Below are positions 14,862 to 23,362 of a stretch of 64,000 bases of DNA, in pieces. How positions within the stretch are numbered: position 1 is the first letter of the stretch; each line of letters starts with the position of its first letter. Source of the DNA: G020354785 sp964461435 (GTDB lineage Bacteria; Bacteroidota; Bacteroidia; Bacteroidales; UBA10428); assembly GCA_964461435.1 (NCBI GenBank), contig CAYWUI010000012.1, positions 9,371 to 73,370 of the forward strand, given 5' to 3'. The notes under the pieces were generated by a model that saw only the letters and a program-made list of their open reading frames with translations, was not told the origin of the DNA and searched no databases. A program made the position numbers and the translations under genes.

Positions 14862-17495
14862 CTATAAAGCAAAACGGTATGATAGTTTAATGAGAAAAAT
14901 ATCATGAGGGTAGATCCTGAAAAGCTCCTTTACATCACTGGCGAATGCAAACTGACCATCGTTTTTTTCGTCAAACCTGTTTTGTGACCATACCAGGTAA
15001 AGTGTTGAGCCAGGCAAATACTCCCACCGCAAGACAAGGTTCGAGTTAAAATCAAAATGATTGAAGTCAGGATTATCAAATGAATAGTCAACATATCCGT
15101 CTGTGTTTTCATCTATAGCATATATATTGTCACTGTCATTAAATTCCAGTTGCTCTTCTGAATACTGAATATAACGGTCCTCAATATCATCGGCTTTTGA
15201 ATCGTTTATATATTTCAGGTCACGGTATTTGCCTGCTGATATAAAGGGCATTCCATAATACTGAACAGTGAAGTCAGGCGTTATGTTATAATTAAGTCTT
15301 ACAACCATGCTTGCCTCTGTACGTTCGATATTTCCCCTTATATATCTTTGTCCGTTCAGGTAATCAATATTGTCAATATAGGCAATTTTATTGTGTGATT
15401 TCTGATAGGCGGGGGCTATCGAAAAATTAAGTGCGTCTGATATATGCACTGCCATTCCAAAATTATAGTACTCACCGAATGCCGTATTATGATCAAGGAT
15501 GTACAGGGAATTATTAAAATAGAACATGATTTTCTTCCTGTGGTCTGTTTCAAGGTAAGAGAAGATTTGAGTATCTCCGTCATTCAGCAGTGAAGGGCCC
15601 CCTCTGAGCTCCTGGGTAGAAATGGATTTTCCTCCCCTGGTGATTCCGCCCCCCAGTTCCCAGAAATTTTTGAAATCACAATGAGCATCAAAAGAACCTC
15701 CTTCATATCTTTTTTCTGCTCCAAATGTAAGTCCGTACCATTGTGCAAAATTAAGGTTCAGATTCCTGAATATGCTGAAAGGCTCATTTTGAAAGAAGCC
15801 AACCCATGCAACCTGTTGTATTTCGTCATTTTCCCTGAGATAACCGATATCATTAAGGTTAAACCCGGGGGAACGCCATGTTACCCAAATCGTGTAAAGC
15901 CATTTACTGTTACCTGCCCGTCCATATTCTATCGTTCCTCCCATACCACTGAGGTACGTCAGTGTTGAGTCGGCTTTTAAATGCCTGGCATCTTTGCGCT
16001 GGAAGAAATGCGGGGCAGAAGTCTGGGTTTCATAAATTGCTTTTTCGCTGCCCCTTATATGACTGAACCCAGCCAGGAAATTGAAATAGTATGTCTTGTC
16101 TTTCCATTGATGATTGAGGTTTATGCCTCCTGTATAGGCAGAACGATACATAATATTTTCAATTTCAATATTCGAAAGGTCGCGGTTTGTAGCTGTAACC
16201 ATCGCACCTATTCTTGTATTTGAATTATTCATGTCTTTCTGGACCCTCCCTGCAAAATAATTAGCGAAAGGTTCCATTTCTTCTGTTTTGCGCTGCCCGT
16301 ATTCTTCAACTTCAGCTTTTTCCCTTTCAGTAAAACTTTCGAGTACACCTATTGACCATCCCTTATGCGTCCTGCCTGTAAGCTTTAATGCTCCCAGTAT
16401 GGTAGTGCTTTTAATTGTCTCTGCATAGGCACTGTCAGGCAGATCAAGCTCACGCCCCGGAGCTTTACCTATTCTTCTTGAATAAAACAAATTGTCATTT
16501 GACAGGAGACTGCCACCGGGTAAAAAGTCAAAGCTGAGAATATTACTGCCTTCAATAAAAAAGGGACGTTTATCCTCGAATTTTGTCTCGAAGGTAGTAA
16601 GGTTAACCTCTGAAGGGTCGGCTTCAACCTGGCCAAAGTCGGGATTAACAGTAAAATCAAGAGTCAGGTTGTTTGTGACGCCTATTTTACCGTCAACGCC
16701 TGCTGTTGCCAGCAAATCGCGGCCATCGGCAAAAGGATTACCTTCTTCCTTTTCATAATGCTCATAGCGGCTGACAACATAGGGAACAATATCTTTTTGC
16801 TTAAGCGGACTGATATTCTTTATACCGTGCAGTTCCCCCAGGTGATTTACCCATCCGGGAGCATTGGGTGATATGAACTGCCAGCTTGACCTTTCTTCTT
16901 TTCTGTACAGCCTTCTGTTTACCTGCAAACCCCATATACATTCTTCCTGCTTGCTGAAGCGCAGCTGGGTCAGGGGAATACGCATTTCGGCAATCCACCC
17001 CAGGCTATCAATGCCTGTCTTAACATACCATATGGGATCCCAGCTCGAATCCCAGTTGTTATCATTCGTTATTGCTTCATCGCCCTTAACCCCTGCTGCA
17101 TTTACTGTAAATGAGCAGGCTGTTCGTAAATCGTGGTAGCTGTCAATATTAACTTCTATCCAGTCACCGTCAAAACCGTCACGTCGTGACATGCGCCTTA
17201 CAATACTGTCGGGCGACGTATCAAAGCACCGGATGGCAACGTAAAGGTTCTCATCGTCATATATTATTTTAAACTCTGTTCGCTGCGAGGGAGGTTTTTT
17301 TTCATAAGGTATCCTCTGGACAAAATCCCCGCTCCATTCGACCGTGTCCCATACTCTCTCGTCGATGACTCCATCTATTCGCGGCGGTTCGGAAGTTATC
17401 CTTACAGTATTATAGATGCGTTTCTGGCTGTATATCCTGTATGATACGACTGGCAAAAACAGGAATAAAATTAGAAGTCTGGACATCAAATACAA
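14862..17495 (-). CDS. DUF5916 outer-membrane protein with CBM9-like N-terminal domain
   Basis: 877 residues with a signal peptide (MYLMSRLLILFLFLPVVSYRIYSQ). Residues ~30-215 form a CBM9-like sugar-binding fold (PPRIDGVIDERVWDTVEWSG, FKIIYDDENLYVAIRCFD, WIAEMRIPLTQLRF). The rest is the DUF5916 region, with the family hallmark TLDFTVNPDFGQVEADPS and EDKRPFFIEGSNILSFD, followed by alternating aromatic strands ending in FLIKLSYRFAL, as expected for an outer-membrane beta-barrel. It is a single gene. The family is common in Bacteroidota but its substrate and function are not established; surface carbohydrate binding is an inference. Confidence 0.85.
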   Translation of the reverse strand: MYLMSRLLILFLFLPVVSYRIYSQKRIYNTVRITSEPPRIDGVIDERVWDTVEWSGDFVQRIPYEKKPPSQRTEFKIIYDDENLYVAIRCFDTSPDSIVRRMSRRDGFDGDWIEVNIDSYHDLRTACSFTVNAAGVKGDEAITNDNNWDSSWDPIWYVKTGIDSLGWIAEMRIPLTQLRFSKQEECIWGLQVNRRLYRKEERSSWQFISPNAPGWVNHLGELHGIKNISPLKQKDIVPYVVSRYEHYEKEEGNPFADGRDLLATAGVDGKIGVTNNLTLDFTVNPDFGQVEADPSEVNLTTFETKFEDKRPFFIEGSNILSFDFLPGGSLLSNDNLFYSRRIGKAPGRELDLPDSAYAETIKSTTILGALKLTGRTHKGWSIGVLESFTEREKAEVEEYGQRKTEEMEPFANYFAGRVQKDMNNSNTRIGAMVTATNRDLSNIEIENIMYRSAYTGGINLNHQWKDKTYYFNFLAGFSHIRGSEKAIYETQTSAPHFFQRKDARHLKADSTLTYLSGMGGTIEYGRAGNSKWLYTIWVTWRSPGFNLNDIGYLRENDEIQQVAWVGFFQNEPFSIFRNLNLNFAQWYGLTFGAEKRYEGGSFDAHCDFKNFWELGGGITRGGKSISTQELRGGPSLLNDGDTQIFSYLETDHRKKIMFYFNNSLYILDHNTAFGEYYNFGMAVHISDALNFSIAPAYQKSHNKIAYIDNIDYLNGQRYIRGNIERTEASMVVRLNYNITPDFTVQYYGMPFISAGKYRDLKYINDSKADDIEDRYIQYSEEQLEFNDSDNIYAIDENTDGYVDYSFDNPDFNHFDFNSNLVLRWEYLPGSTLYLVWSQNRFDEKNDGQFAFASDVKELFRIYPHDIFLIKLSYRFAL

Positions 17496-17676
17496 ATTAT
17501 AACCACTAAACTTATAAAACGAAAATTTTTATTGTGAAAGTAGGGAAAAAAAGAAAACAGGCCATGAAAAGAATTTTAAATTATACTAATGAATGACTTA
17601 TCTTAAAACTTGCTCCATGATATATTAATTATGATCTCAACATTTTGTGCCGAATCTTGAATTATGGAAAAATTTC

Positions 17677-18159
17677 TCAATTCATGCCAACCAAAATTTT
17701 TTGTGCCAATATAGTTCCTTTGTAAATTTCTGATAATCTAAGGATATAAATACCACTGGTTATATTTACTTCCCCGCTCAATGGAATATATAATTCATGA
17801 TTGATATCAAAAATGTTGTTTGAATAGACTATTTGACCGTAAATATTGAATAGCTGAATTTTTAAATTTAACTTTTTATTAAGCCTGTTTTTCAATAAAA
17901 TATACTTGCAGCGGTTATCATATTAAATATATTTATATATGCCATTCCTGTCATTTGTAATTTTCTTAAAGACTTTGAATGAATAGCCATCAAAACGGCA
18001 AAGTCCCTCCCAGGTACCTATCCAGATAAATCCCTTTTTGTCGCGCATGAAGGTCTGAATAAGGTTATGTGACAGCCCCCGGGATTTGTCAATATTAGTA
18101 AACAGGTAATTTTTTCCTGGCAAAGAAATTCCTGGAATATAGCTATGAGCAGCATTTAT
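17677..18159 (-). pseudogene. Chimeric remnant: hybrid-sensor N-terminus joined to a T9SS sorting tail
   Basis: On the minus strand one reading frame first gives LFTNIDKSRGLSHNLIQTF, then DKKGFIWIGTWEGLCRFDGY and SFKVFKKI, the first propeller blade of a hybrid two-component sensor (GLSxNxVxxIxxDxxGFxWIGTxxGLxRYDGY). After a single TAA at 17925-17923 the same frame continues into LKIQLFNIYGQIVYSNN and SGIYILRLSEIYKGTI, the end of a T9SS sorting domain. The two parts belong to different proteins, so a deletion has fused two decayed genes. No ATG start is visible at the 5' end. Confidence 0.6.
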
Positions 18160-18203
18160 TTACATTCAGTGGCAGGCAATTTCAATATTTAACATATCTA
18201 TAA

Positions 18204-18965
18204 TCATTCTCCCATAAGTTTGACAACTTTTGGCTCAATAGCTTCGGCCCATAGCCGGTAGCCTTTTTCAGTCGGATGCAGGTAGTCATACATGATATCC
18301 CTGGTAAGGGTACCATCATACGTAAGAAAATAACTGTTAATATCAAGATAACAGATTTTTCTGTTATCAGCAACTCTCGATGCCAATATGCTGGCCGTGG
18401 CATTCTTCTGACGCTGTGCCGTAGGTATGGAATCCCGCGGGAAGATGGCCAGAAGGAGTATTTTTGTGGAAGGAAGCTCACTACGCAGCACCTTGCATAT
18501 CTTTATTATCCCGTCGGCAATCTCTTCAGCTGTATTGTCCCGGCCATTGGAGTTGTTTGTGCCGATCATAAGTATAGCAAGTTTTGGTGATATATTCTCA
18601 AAGTCGGAATGCTCAAGCCTCCAGAGCACGTGTTGTGTTCTGTCCCCCGCGAATCCCATATTTACCGCATTTCGCGGCTCATAATATTTGTCCCAGTATT
18701 CCAGTCCAATGTTTTCCCATCCGTGTATTATCGAATTGCCAATGAAAAGAAGGTCAACATTTCCTTCTCTCAGCCGCTCATTGACTGCTTCGTGGCGCGG
18801 TATCCACCATTCTACAGCCCATTCCTCGGTCTGGGGGACAGGAGTGACTGCAGAATGAACCTTTGTTCCTACTTCCCTGAAGGCAACCTTTTGTTTATTT
18901 GAACATGACATATAAAAAATAATTACAGGCAGCATAATCATAAATATTAAAACATATCGTTTCAT
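18204..18965 (-). CDS. SGNH/GDSL hydrolase lipoprotein (PAF-acetylhydrolase-like)
   Basis: 253 residues. The N-terminus MKRYVLIFMIMLPVIIFYMSC ends in a lipobox-like cysteine (Cys21), so it is probably a lipoprotein. SGNH blocks are present: I, LLFIGNSIIHG (Ser78, GNS in place of GDS); II, NMGFAGDRTQHVLWRLE (Gly105 region); III, LMIGTNN (Asn137); V, YDYLHPTEKGY (Asp227 and His230). The spacing and FAGDRTQHVLWRL match the acetylhydrolase IB-like subgroup, often active on acetylated sugars. Single gene on the minus strand; the true substrate is unknown. Confidence 0.85.
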   Translation of the reverse strand: MKRYVLIFMIMLPVIIFYMSCSNKQKVAFREVGTKVHSAVTPVPQTEEWAVEWWIPRHEAVNERLREGNVDLLFIGNSIIHGWENIGLEYWDKYYEPRNAVNMGFAGDRTQHVLWRLEHSDFENISPKLAILMIGTNNSNGRDNTAEEIADGIIKICKVLRSELPSTKILLLAIFPRDSIPTAQRQKNATASILASRVADNRKICYLDINSYFLTYDGTLTRDIMYDYLHPTEKGYRLWAEAIEPKVVKLMGE

Positions 18966-19095
18966 AATTTTAATTTTTAAGTAGTTAATAATTTTGATTT
19001 AGTGTAAATTAATAATAACACACCTGGTGAGAATTACATCCATCAGCATATATTTCTTTTTCATAATTACTGCTTTTTATATTGTTTTGACTGAT

Positions 19096-19410
19096 TTAAT
19101 AACCTGCATGATAATTATCGAACAGAGAAAGAATTTCCTCCTCACTAAGAATACGCTTGTAGATTCTTATATCGTCAAACTTACCGTTAAAATATGTGGC
19201 GCTGGTGTATTTGCCTGTAAATGAACGTCCAAAATATATCAGGTTGGCAGCAATATCCAGGACCTGCTTTTCATCAAGCATATAGTGCGCTATAATATCA
19301 CCAACGGCACTGTTATCATTGGAGTATTGGGGAAAAAGATCTTCTTCATTTTCAGACTGGCAGGCTAGAAAGATAAGCAGGGGAATAGTAAAATACAGTA
19401 TCTTTCTCAT
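19096..19410 (-). CDS. Short lipoprotein with truncated LamG-like region
   Basis: 104 residues. The N-terminus MRKILYFTIPLLIFLACQS carries a lipobox (LAC, Cys17). The rest resembles only the two ends of a LamG/concanavalin-like domain: IIAHYMLDEKQVLDIAAN near the start and YFNGKFDDIRIYKRILSEEE at the end. A complete LamG domain is about 150-200 residues, so roughly 100 residues from the middle are missing. It could be a small functional lipoprotein, but an in-frame deletion derivative of a larger LamG lipoprotein is more likely. It sits 11 bp downstream of the GroES-like gene on the same strand. Confidence 0.5.
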   Translation of the reverse strand: MRKILYFTIPLLIFLACQSENEEDLFPQYSNDNSAVGDIIAHYMLDEKQVLDIAANLIYFGRSFTGKYTSATYFNGKFDDIRIYKRILSEEEILSLFDNYHAGY

Positions 19411-19421
19411 AAATTACATAT

Positions 19422-19805
19422 TTATTTAAACAAATCTTCATCTCTAATCAGCATAAGTATCGCAGAATGGGGAACGATTACATACTTTTCCTTATTGAAT
19501 TCAATTTCCCAGCCGCTTTTTTGCAGATAAATTGCAAGATCACCTTCTTTAGGCTGCAACGGGACATATTTTACCTCATCACTTTTATTTTTCCACGGCT
19601 CGTCAATTTCATTAATTGCAGGTATAGGATATCCGGGGCCAACCTTCAGCACAAAGCCGCTGTATATTTTTTCATTTTCCTGTACTCCCGGAGGGAGATA
19701 AAGTCCTGTTTTGGTCCTGTCCTGTGGAGATTTGGGTTTAATAAGAATCCTGTCGCCTATAAGGATGAACTTTTCCAGTTTTTGCTCGCCGATTTCAAGT
19801 GTCAT
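19422..19805 (-). CDS. GroES-like co-chaperonin family protein (non-canonical)
   Basis: About 127 residues from the ATG at 19805; an upstream in-frame ATG at 19838 would add 11 hydrophobic-aromatic residues and is less likely. The fold signature is clear: FILIGDRILIKPKSPQDRTK, GLYLPPGVQENEKIYSGFVL, KVGPGYP and KEGDLAIYLQKSGWEIEFNK. Ordinary GroES is ~95 residues and sits beside groEL; here no groEL is present, there is an insertion after VGPGYPIPA (about 20 residues), and the mobile-loop region is altered. It is likely the divergent GroES-like protein found in Bacteroidota, with unknown clients. Confidence 0.75.
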   Translation of the reverse strand: MTLEIGEQKLEKFILIGDRILIKPKSPQDRTKTGLYLPPGVQENEKIYSGFVLKVGPGYPIPAINEIDEPWKNKSDEVKYVPLQPKEGDLAIYLQKSGWEIEFNKEKYVIVPHSAILMLIRDEDLFK

Positions 19806-19959
19806 GTTTTGCAATTTGAAGTACATACAAATATACAAATTGAAATATTAAATTCATGGCGCCTGAAAAATAATGTAGGTACAAGTGCACTATTTAACAG
19901 TTTTACAATAAAACATTAAATTTATTGTTTGTAAATTGTAAAATAAAAATTTCAGGATT

Positions 19960-21042
19960 TTGAGAAGGGTTGCTATTATAGGTTCAGCGGGAATACCACC
20001 ACGATATGGAGGATTTGAAATATTAGCCCAAAATCTTGTCACCGGATTGCAATCAAGATTCAGATTTATTGTTTATTGCAGCAGGAGGCTTTACAATAAA
20101 AAGGAACGGTTAACTCACAAATACAACGCCAAACTTGTGTACATTCCTGTAAATCCGAATGGCCCGCAAAGCATAATATACGATATTATTTCAATGATCC
20201 ATGCGGCAGGAAATGTTGATATTATCTTAATCCTGGGTGTATCAGGCTGCCTTTTCCTGCCTATAGTGAAATTATTTTCATGCAGAAAAATTATAACCCA
20301 TATTGACGGACTGGAATGGAAGAGGAAAAAATGGAATCCCCTGGTGAAGCTGTTTCTCAAGTTATCGGAATCACTTGCAATAAAATATTCTGATGAGATT
20401 ATTGCTGATAATGAGGCGATAAAGTCTTATATTATGAGTGCATATAATATAGTGCCGCAATTAATTGGATATGGAGGAGAACATGCCGGATTACTTTCAG
20501 ATGATGCGGGCATTAAAAATAGATTTATTGATGCCGGCAAAAATTATGCACTTGCCATATCAAGGATAGAGCCTGAAAATAATATACACGTCATATTGAA
20601 TGCTTTTTCAGATATACCTTCAAGGAATATTGTTATTGTTGGCAACTGGAGTAACAGCAGATACAGCAGAAGGCTGCACGATAAGTACAAATATAGTGAC
20701 AATATTCTTATGTATGATCCTGTCTATGATCAGAATATCATTAATATGATTCGCTCAGGGTGTGATATATATATTCACGGATATAGTGCGGGCGGGACCA
20801 ACCCTTCACTCGTTGAAGCCATGTATACGGGTAAGCCTGTTATAGCCTATGATGCCGTCTTTAACAGGATAACAACTATGAATAAGGCATTTTACTTCAA
20901 AAGTAAGGAAGACCTGGTATGCCTTTTGAACAATACAACAGCGCAGGCACTCGATAAAAACAGGAAACATATGAAAGAAATAGCGATGAGAGAATATAAT
21001 TGGAAACTTGTATCGGAAAAATATGCCAGCCTGTTCATGTAG
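19960..21042 (+). CDS. Glycosyltransferase, DUF1972/rhamnosyltransferase type
   Basis: 360 residues. The start is a TTG at 19960, which places IIGSAGIPPRYGGFEILAQN at the N-terminus exactly as in DUF1972/GT4-type glycosyltransferases. Further family motifs are ILGVSGCLFLP, ITHIDGLEWKRKKW, SDEIIADNEAI and the C-terminal nucleotide-sugar region GCDIYIHGYSAGGTNPSLVE with Glu in the E-x7-E-like position. It is probably cytosolic and adds a sugar, often rhamnose, during surface polysaccharide synthesis. The isolated location, with no other polysaccharide genes except a GT2 10 kb away, gives no more context. Confidence 0.85.
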   Translation: MRRVAIIGSAGIPPRYGGFEILAQNLVTGLQSRFRFIVYCSRRLYNKKERLTHKYNAKLVYIPVNPNGPQSIIYDIISMIHAAGNVDIILILGVSGCLFLPIVKLFSCRKIITHIDGLEWKRKKWNPLVKLFLKLSESLAIKYSDEIIADNEAIKSYIMSAYNIVPQLIGYGGEHAGLLSDDAGIKNRFIDAGKNYALAISRIEPENNIHVILNAFSDIPSRNIVIVGNWSNSRYSRRLHDKYKYSDNILMYDPVYDQNIINMIRSGCDIYIHGYSAGGTNPSLVEAMYTGKPVIAYDAVFNRITTMNKAFYFKSKEDLVCLLNNTTAQALDKNRKHMKEIAMREYNWKLVSEKYASLFM

Positions 21043-21080
21043 TGGTGGGAAAATCTTTTAGGAAAACTGATTTAATAATT

Positions 21081-21088
21081 TATCTTTG
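21081..21088 (+). promoter_or_regulatory. Candidate -7 promoter box for the secreted protease gene
   Basis: TATCTTTG matches the Bacteroidota -7 consensus TAnnTTTG and lies 22 bp before the ATG of the trypsin-like protease gene, leaving a short leader. A clear TTTG -33 partner is not visible, so this is only a candidate. Confidence 0.4.
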
Positions 21089-21110
21089 CTTACACAGGAT
21101 GTGAAATTAC

Positions 21111-23288
21111 ATGATTATTAAGAGACTGATGTACAGAATAAGATTTACCTTTTTACTACTGCTATATGTCATATATCTTAATGCCCAAATTCAATATCAT
21201 GGAAAACCTTATAAATTATCCTGCCCGGGGCTCAAGAATATACCGGTTATTGATCTTACATTAAAGGAAACAGCCAAAGCAATAAAGCCTGATAAAGAAA
21301 GTAAGCCTTCAAGGTTAAAACCGGATGAATTTGCTTATACAATTGAGGTGGACTATGATTACAGCAATTGTGGCGTATGGGATACTCTTAATAATGGCAC
21401 GAAATTATGGAGGTTAGGAATTTACTCGGAAGGGGCACATTCTATAAACTTGATTTTTGGGGAATATCATATAGCAAATGGAGTTAAGGTCTTTATTTAT
21501 GACAGTAGCCAGGTACACATACTGGGAGCGCTGACAAGCGGGAATAATAAGGCAGGAGGCATTCTGGCAACAACACCTGTTCCCTGTGATTTTATTTATA
21601 TCGAGATGCAGGTGCCCTCATTTATTGATAATCCAGGCCAATTAAAAATTGAACGTGCAGGGATAGGATATGAAGATATAGCCGGAGATGCCAGGCTCAA
21701 GGATGAATGGTACGGCACCTCGGGATCATGTAACGTTGATATTAATTGTATTGAAAATCAGGAAATACTGAAGAATAAGCATTCTGTAGTCCGTATAATA
21801 TACCTCGGAACTGAAAGATGCACGGGAACGCTGATTAACAATACCAGCAATAATGGCCGTCCGCTGGTTTTAACGGCACAACACTGCTTAAAAACAGATT
21901 TTATGGCAAATACTGCGATCTTTTATTTTGGATATGAAAGCCCCTATTGTGACGGTCCTGACGGAAACACCCTTAAATCTGTATCAGGCAGCAGCCTTAT
22001 TGCAACTACTGATAATAACCTTGATTTTTCACTCGTTGAATTATCTGCCGAACCACCCTTTAACTACAGGCCATATTATGCAGGATGGGATAACCTGGAT
22101 GTACCCCCGGAAAACTCATACTCGATACATCATCCCATGGGAGATGTTAAAAAGATTACTGTTGATGATGATCAGGCAACAACAGGCAATTATGGTGAAG
22201 GCTACGACCTTTATACACATTGGCTTATATCTGACTGGGAGATGGGAACCACTGAAAAAGGCTCTTCGGGTGCACCTTTGTTCAACCAGAACGGGAGACT
22301 GGTAGGAACACTAACCGGCGGCGATGCTGATTGTGAATTGTCAGTAAATGATTATTACCAGAAACTTTATAATTCGTGGGATGATTATCTGAATAATGAC
22401 CAGCAGCTAAAGTTCTGGCTTGATCCATCGAACTCAGGTGCGGTGGATATTGAAGGGTTTGACCCCTATGAAGCATTATGGCAAAGCGGAGATACGATTT
22501 CAAATCTGAAGACCGGTGAGACCCCGATACTAGCCAGGGGTGACATGGACTGGGGATACCTGTCGGGACACAACTCCGATTCGATAAGGCTTTTTGCAGA
22601 AGAATTTAACATTCCCGGACAAAAGAACCTGTTCGGGGTATTCCTGAATGTTGCAAAGCTAAACTACTCATCTGAGAACTCAAATGTCAATATAATAGTA
22701 TGGGACGGCAGTACTGAAACTTCCCGGAAAGTTGCTGAAAAAGAGGTGTTAATGGTTAATATGGTGCCGGATGAATTGAATTTTATTGAATTTGACTCGG
22801 TTATTGGAGTTTACAGCAGATTTTATGTCGGATGTCAGCTCAACTATGACAATCCCCTTGATACTTTTGCCCTCTACATGAGTGAGAATAATGGAAGTAA
22901 TACTGCCTTCATATCTGCAGATGATCACTGGATGTCTTTATATGAATATACTTCAGGCACTGTTTCAGCATCATTTGACATACGGCCTTTAATATTTGAT
23001 TCAATTGAAGCACCTTTTAAATATGATACAACATTGTCAACAGGTGATATTAAAATCATACCTGTTATGTCAGAAAATGTCGTTAAAATAGAATTATATG
23101 AATGGCCTGAAGAAGAAGTGATAGTAAATATTTATTCATTAAACGGACAGCTGATGGCTGCCAAATCATATAAATATGCTGATAAGATAATTGAACATAA
23201 TGTAAGTAATCTAAAAAACGGAATCTACCTGGTGCAGGTACTTTATAAGCGATTTATAAATTCAGAGAAGGTACCTGTAATAAGATAA
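21111..23288 (+). CDS. Secreted trypsin-like serine endopeptidase with T9SS sorting domain
   Basis: 725 residues with a signal peptide (LLLLYVIYLNAQ). A prodomain-like region (~25-200) precedes a chymotrypsin-fold domain resembling lysyl endopeptidases: GSCNVDINC at its start, TAQHC with His258, NNLDFSLVEL with Asp305 and GSSGAPLF with Ser386 as the likely triad. Several cysteines (GTERCTGTL, ESPYCDG, GDADCELS) may form disulfides as in that family. A beta-rich region follows, and the C-terminus is a T9SS domain (VNIYSLNGQLMAAKSY ... NGIYLVQVLYK). It is an extracellular protease, probably nutritional. P1 specificity is not determinable by eye. Confidence 0.85.
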   Translation: MIIKRLMYRIRFTFLLLLYVIYLNAQIQYHGKPYKLSCPGLKNIPVIDLTLKETAKAIKPDKESKPSRLKPDEFAYTIEVDYDYSNCGVWDTLNNGTKLWRLGIYSEGAHSINLIFGEYHIANGVKVFIYDSSQVHILGALTSGNNKAGGILATTPVPCDFIYIEMQVPSFIDNPGQLKIERAGIGYEDIAGDARLKDEWYGTSGSCNVDINCIENQEILKNKHSVVRIIYLGTERCTGTLINNTSNNGRPLVLTAQHCLKTDFMANTAIFYFGYESPYCDGPDGNTLKSVSGSSLIATTDNNLDFSLVELSAEPPFNYRPYYAGWDNLDVPPENSYSIHHPMGDVKKITVDDDQATTGNYGEGYDLYTHWLISDWEMGTTEKGSSGAPLFNQNGRLVGTLTGGDADCELSVNDYYQKLYNSWDDYLNNDQQLKFWLDPSNSGAVDIEGFDPYEALWQSGDTISNLKTGETPILARGDMDWGYLSGHNSDSIRLFAEEFNIPGQKNLFGVFLNVAKLNYSSENSNVNIIVWDGSTETSRKVAEKEVLMVNMVPDELNFIEFDSVIGVYSRFYVGCQLNYDNPLDTFALYMSENNGSNTAFISADDHWMSLYEYTSGTVSASFDIRPLIFDSIEAPFKYDTTLSTGDIKIIPVMSENVVKIELYEWPEEEVIVNIYSLNGQLMAAKSYKYADKIIEHNVSNLKNGIYLVQVLYKRFINSEKVPVIR

Positions 23289-23362
23289 TAATAACTTGAT
23301 ACAAATTTTCTATTATAAGACAATGAAATTATGTAAATTAGTTAGAAGAAAAAATTTAAGCT

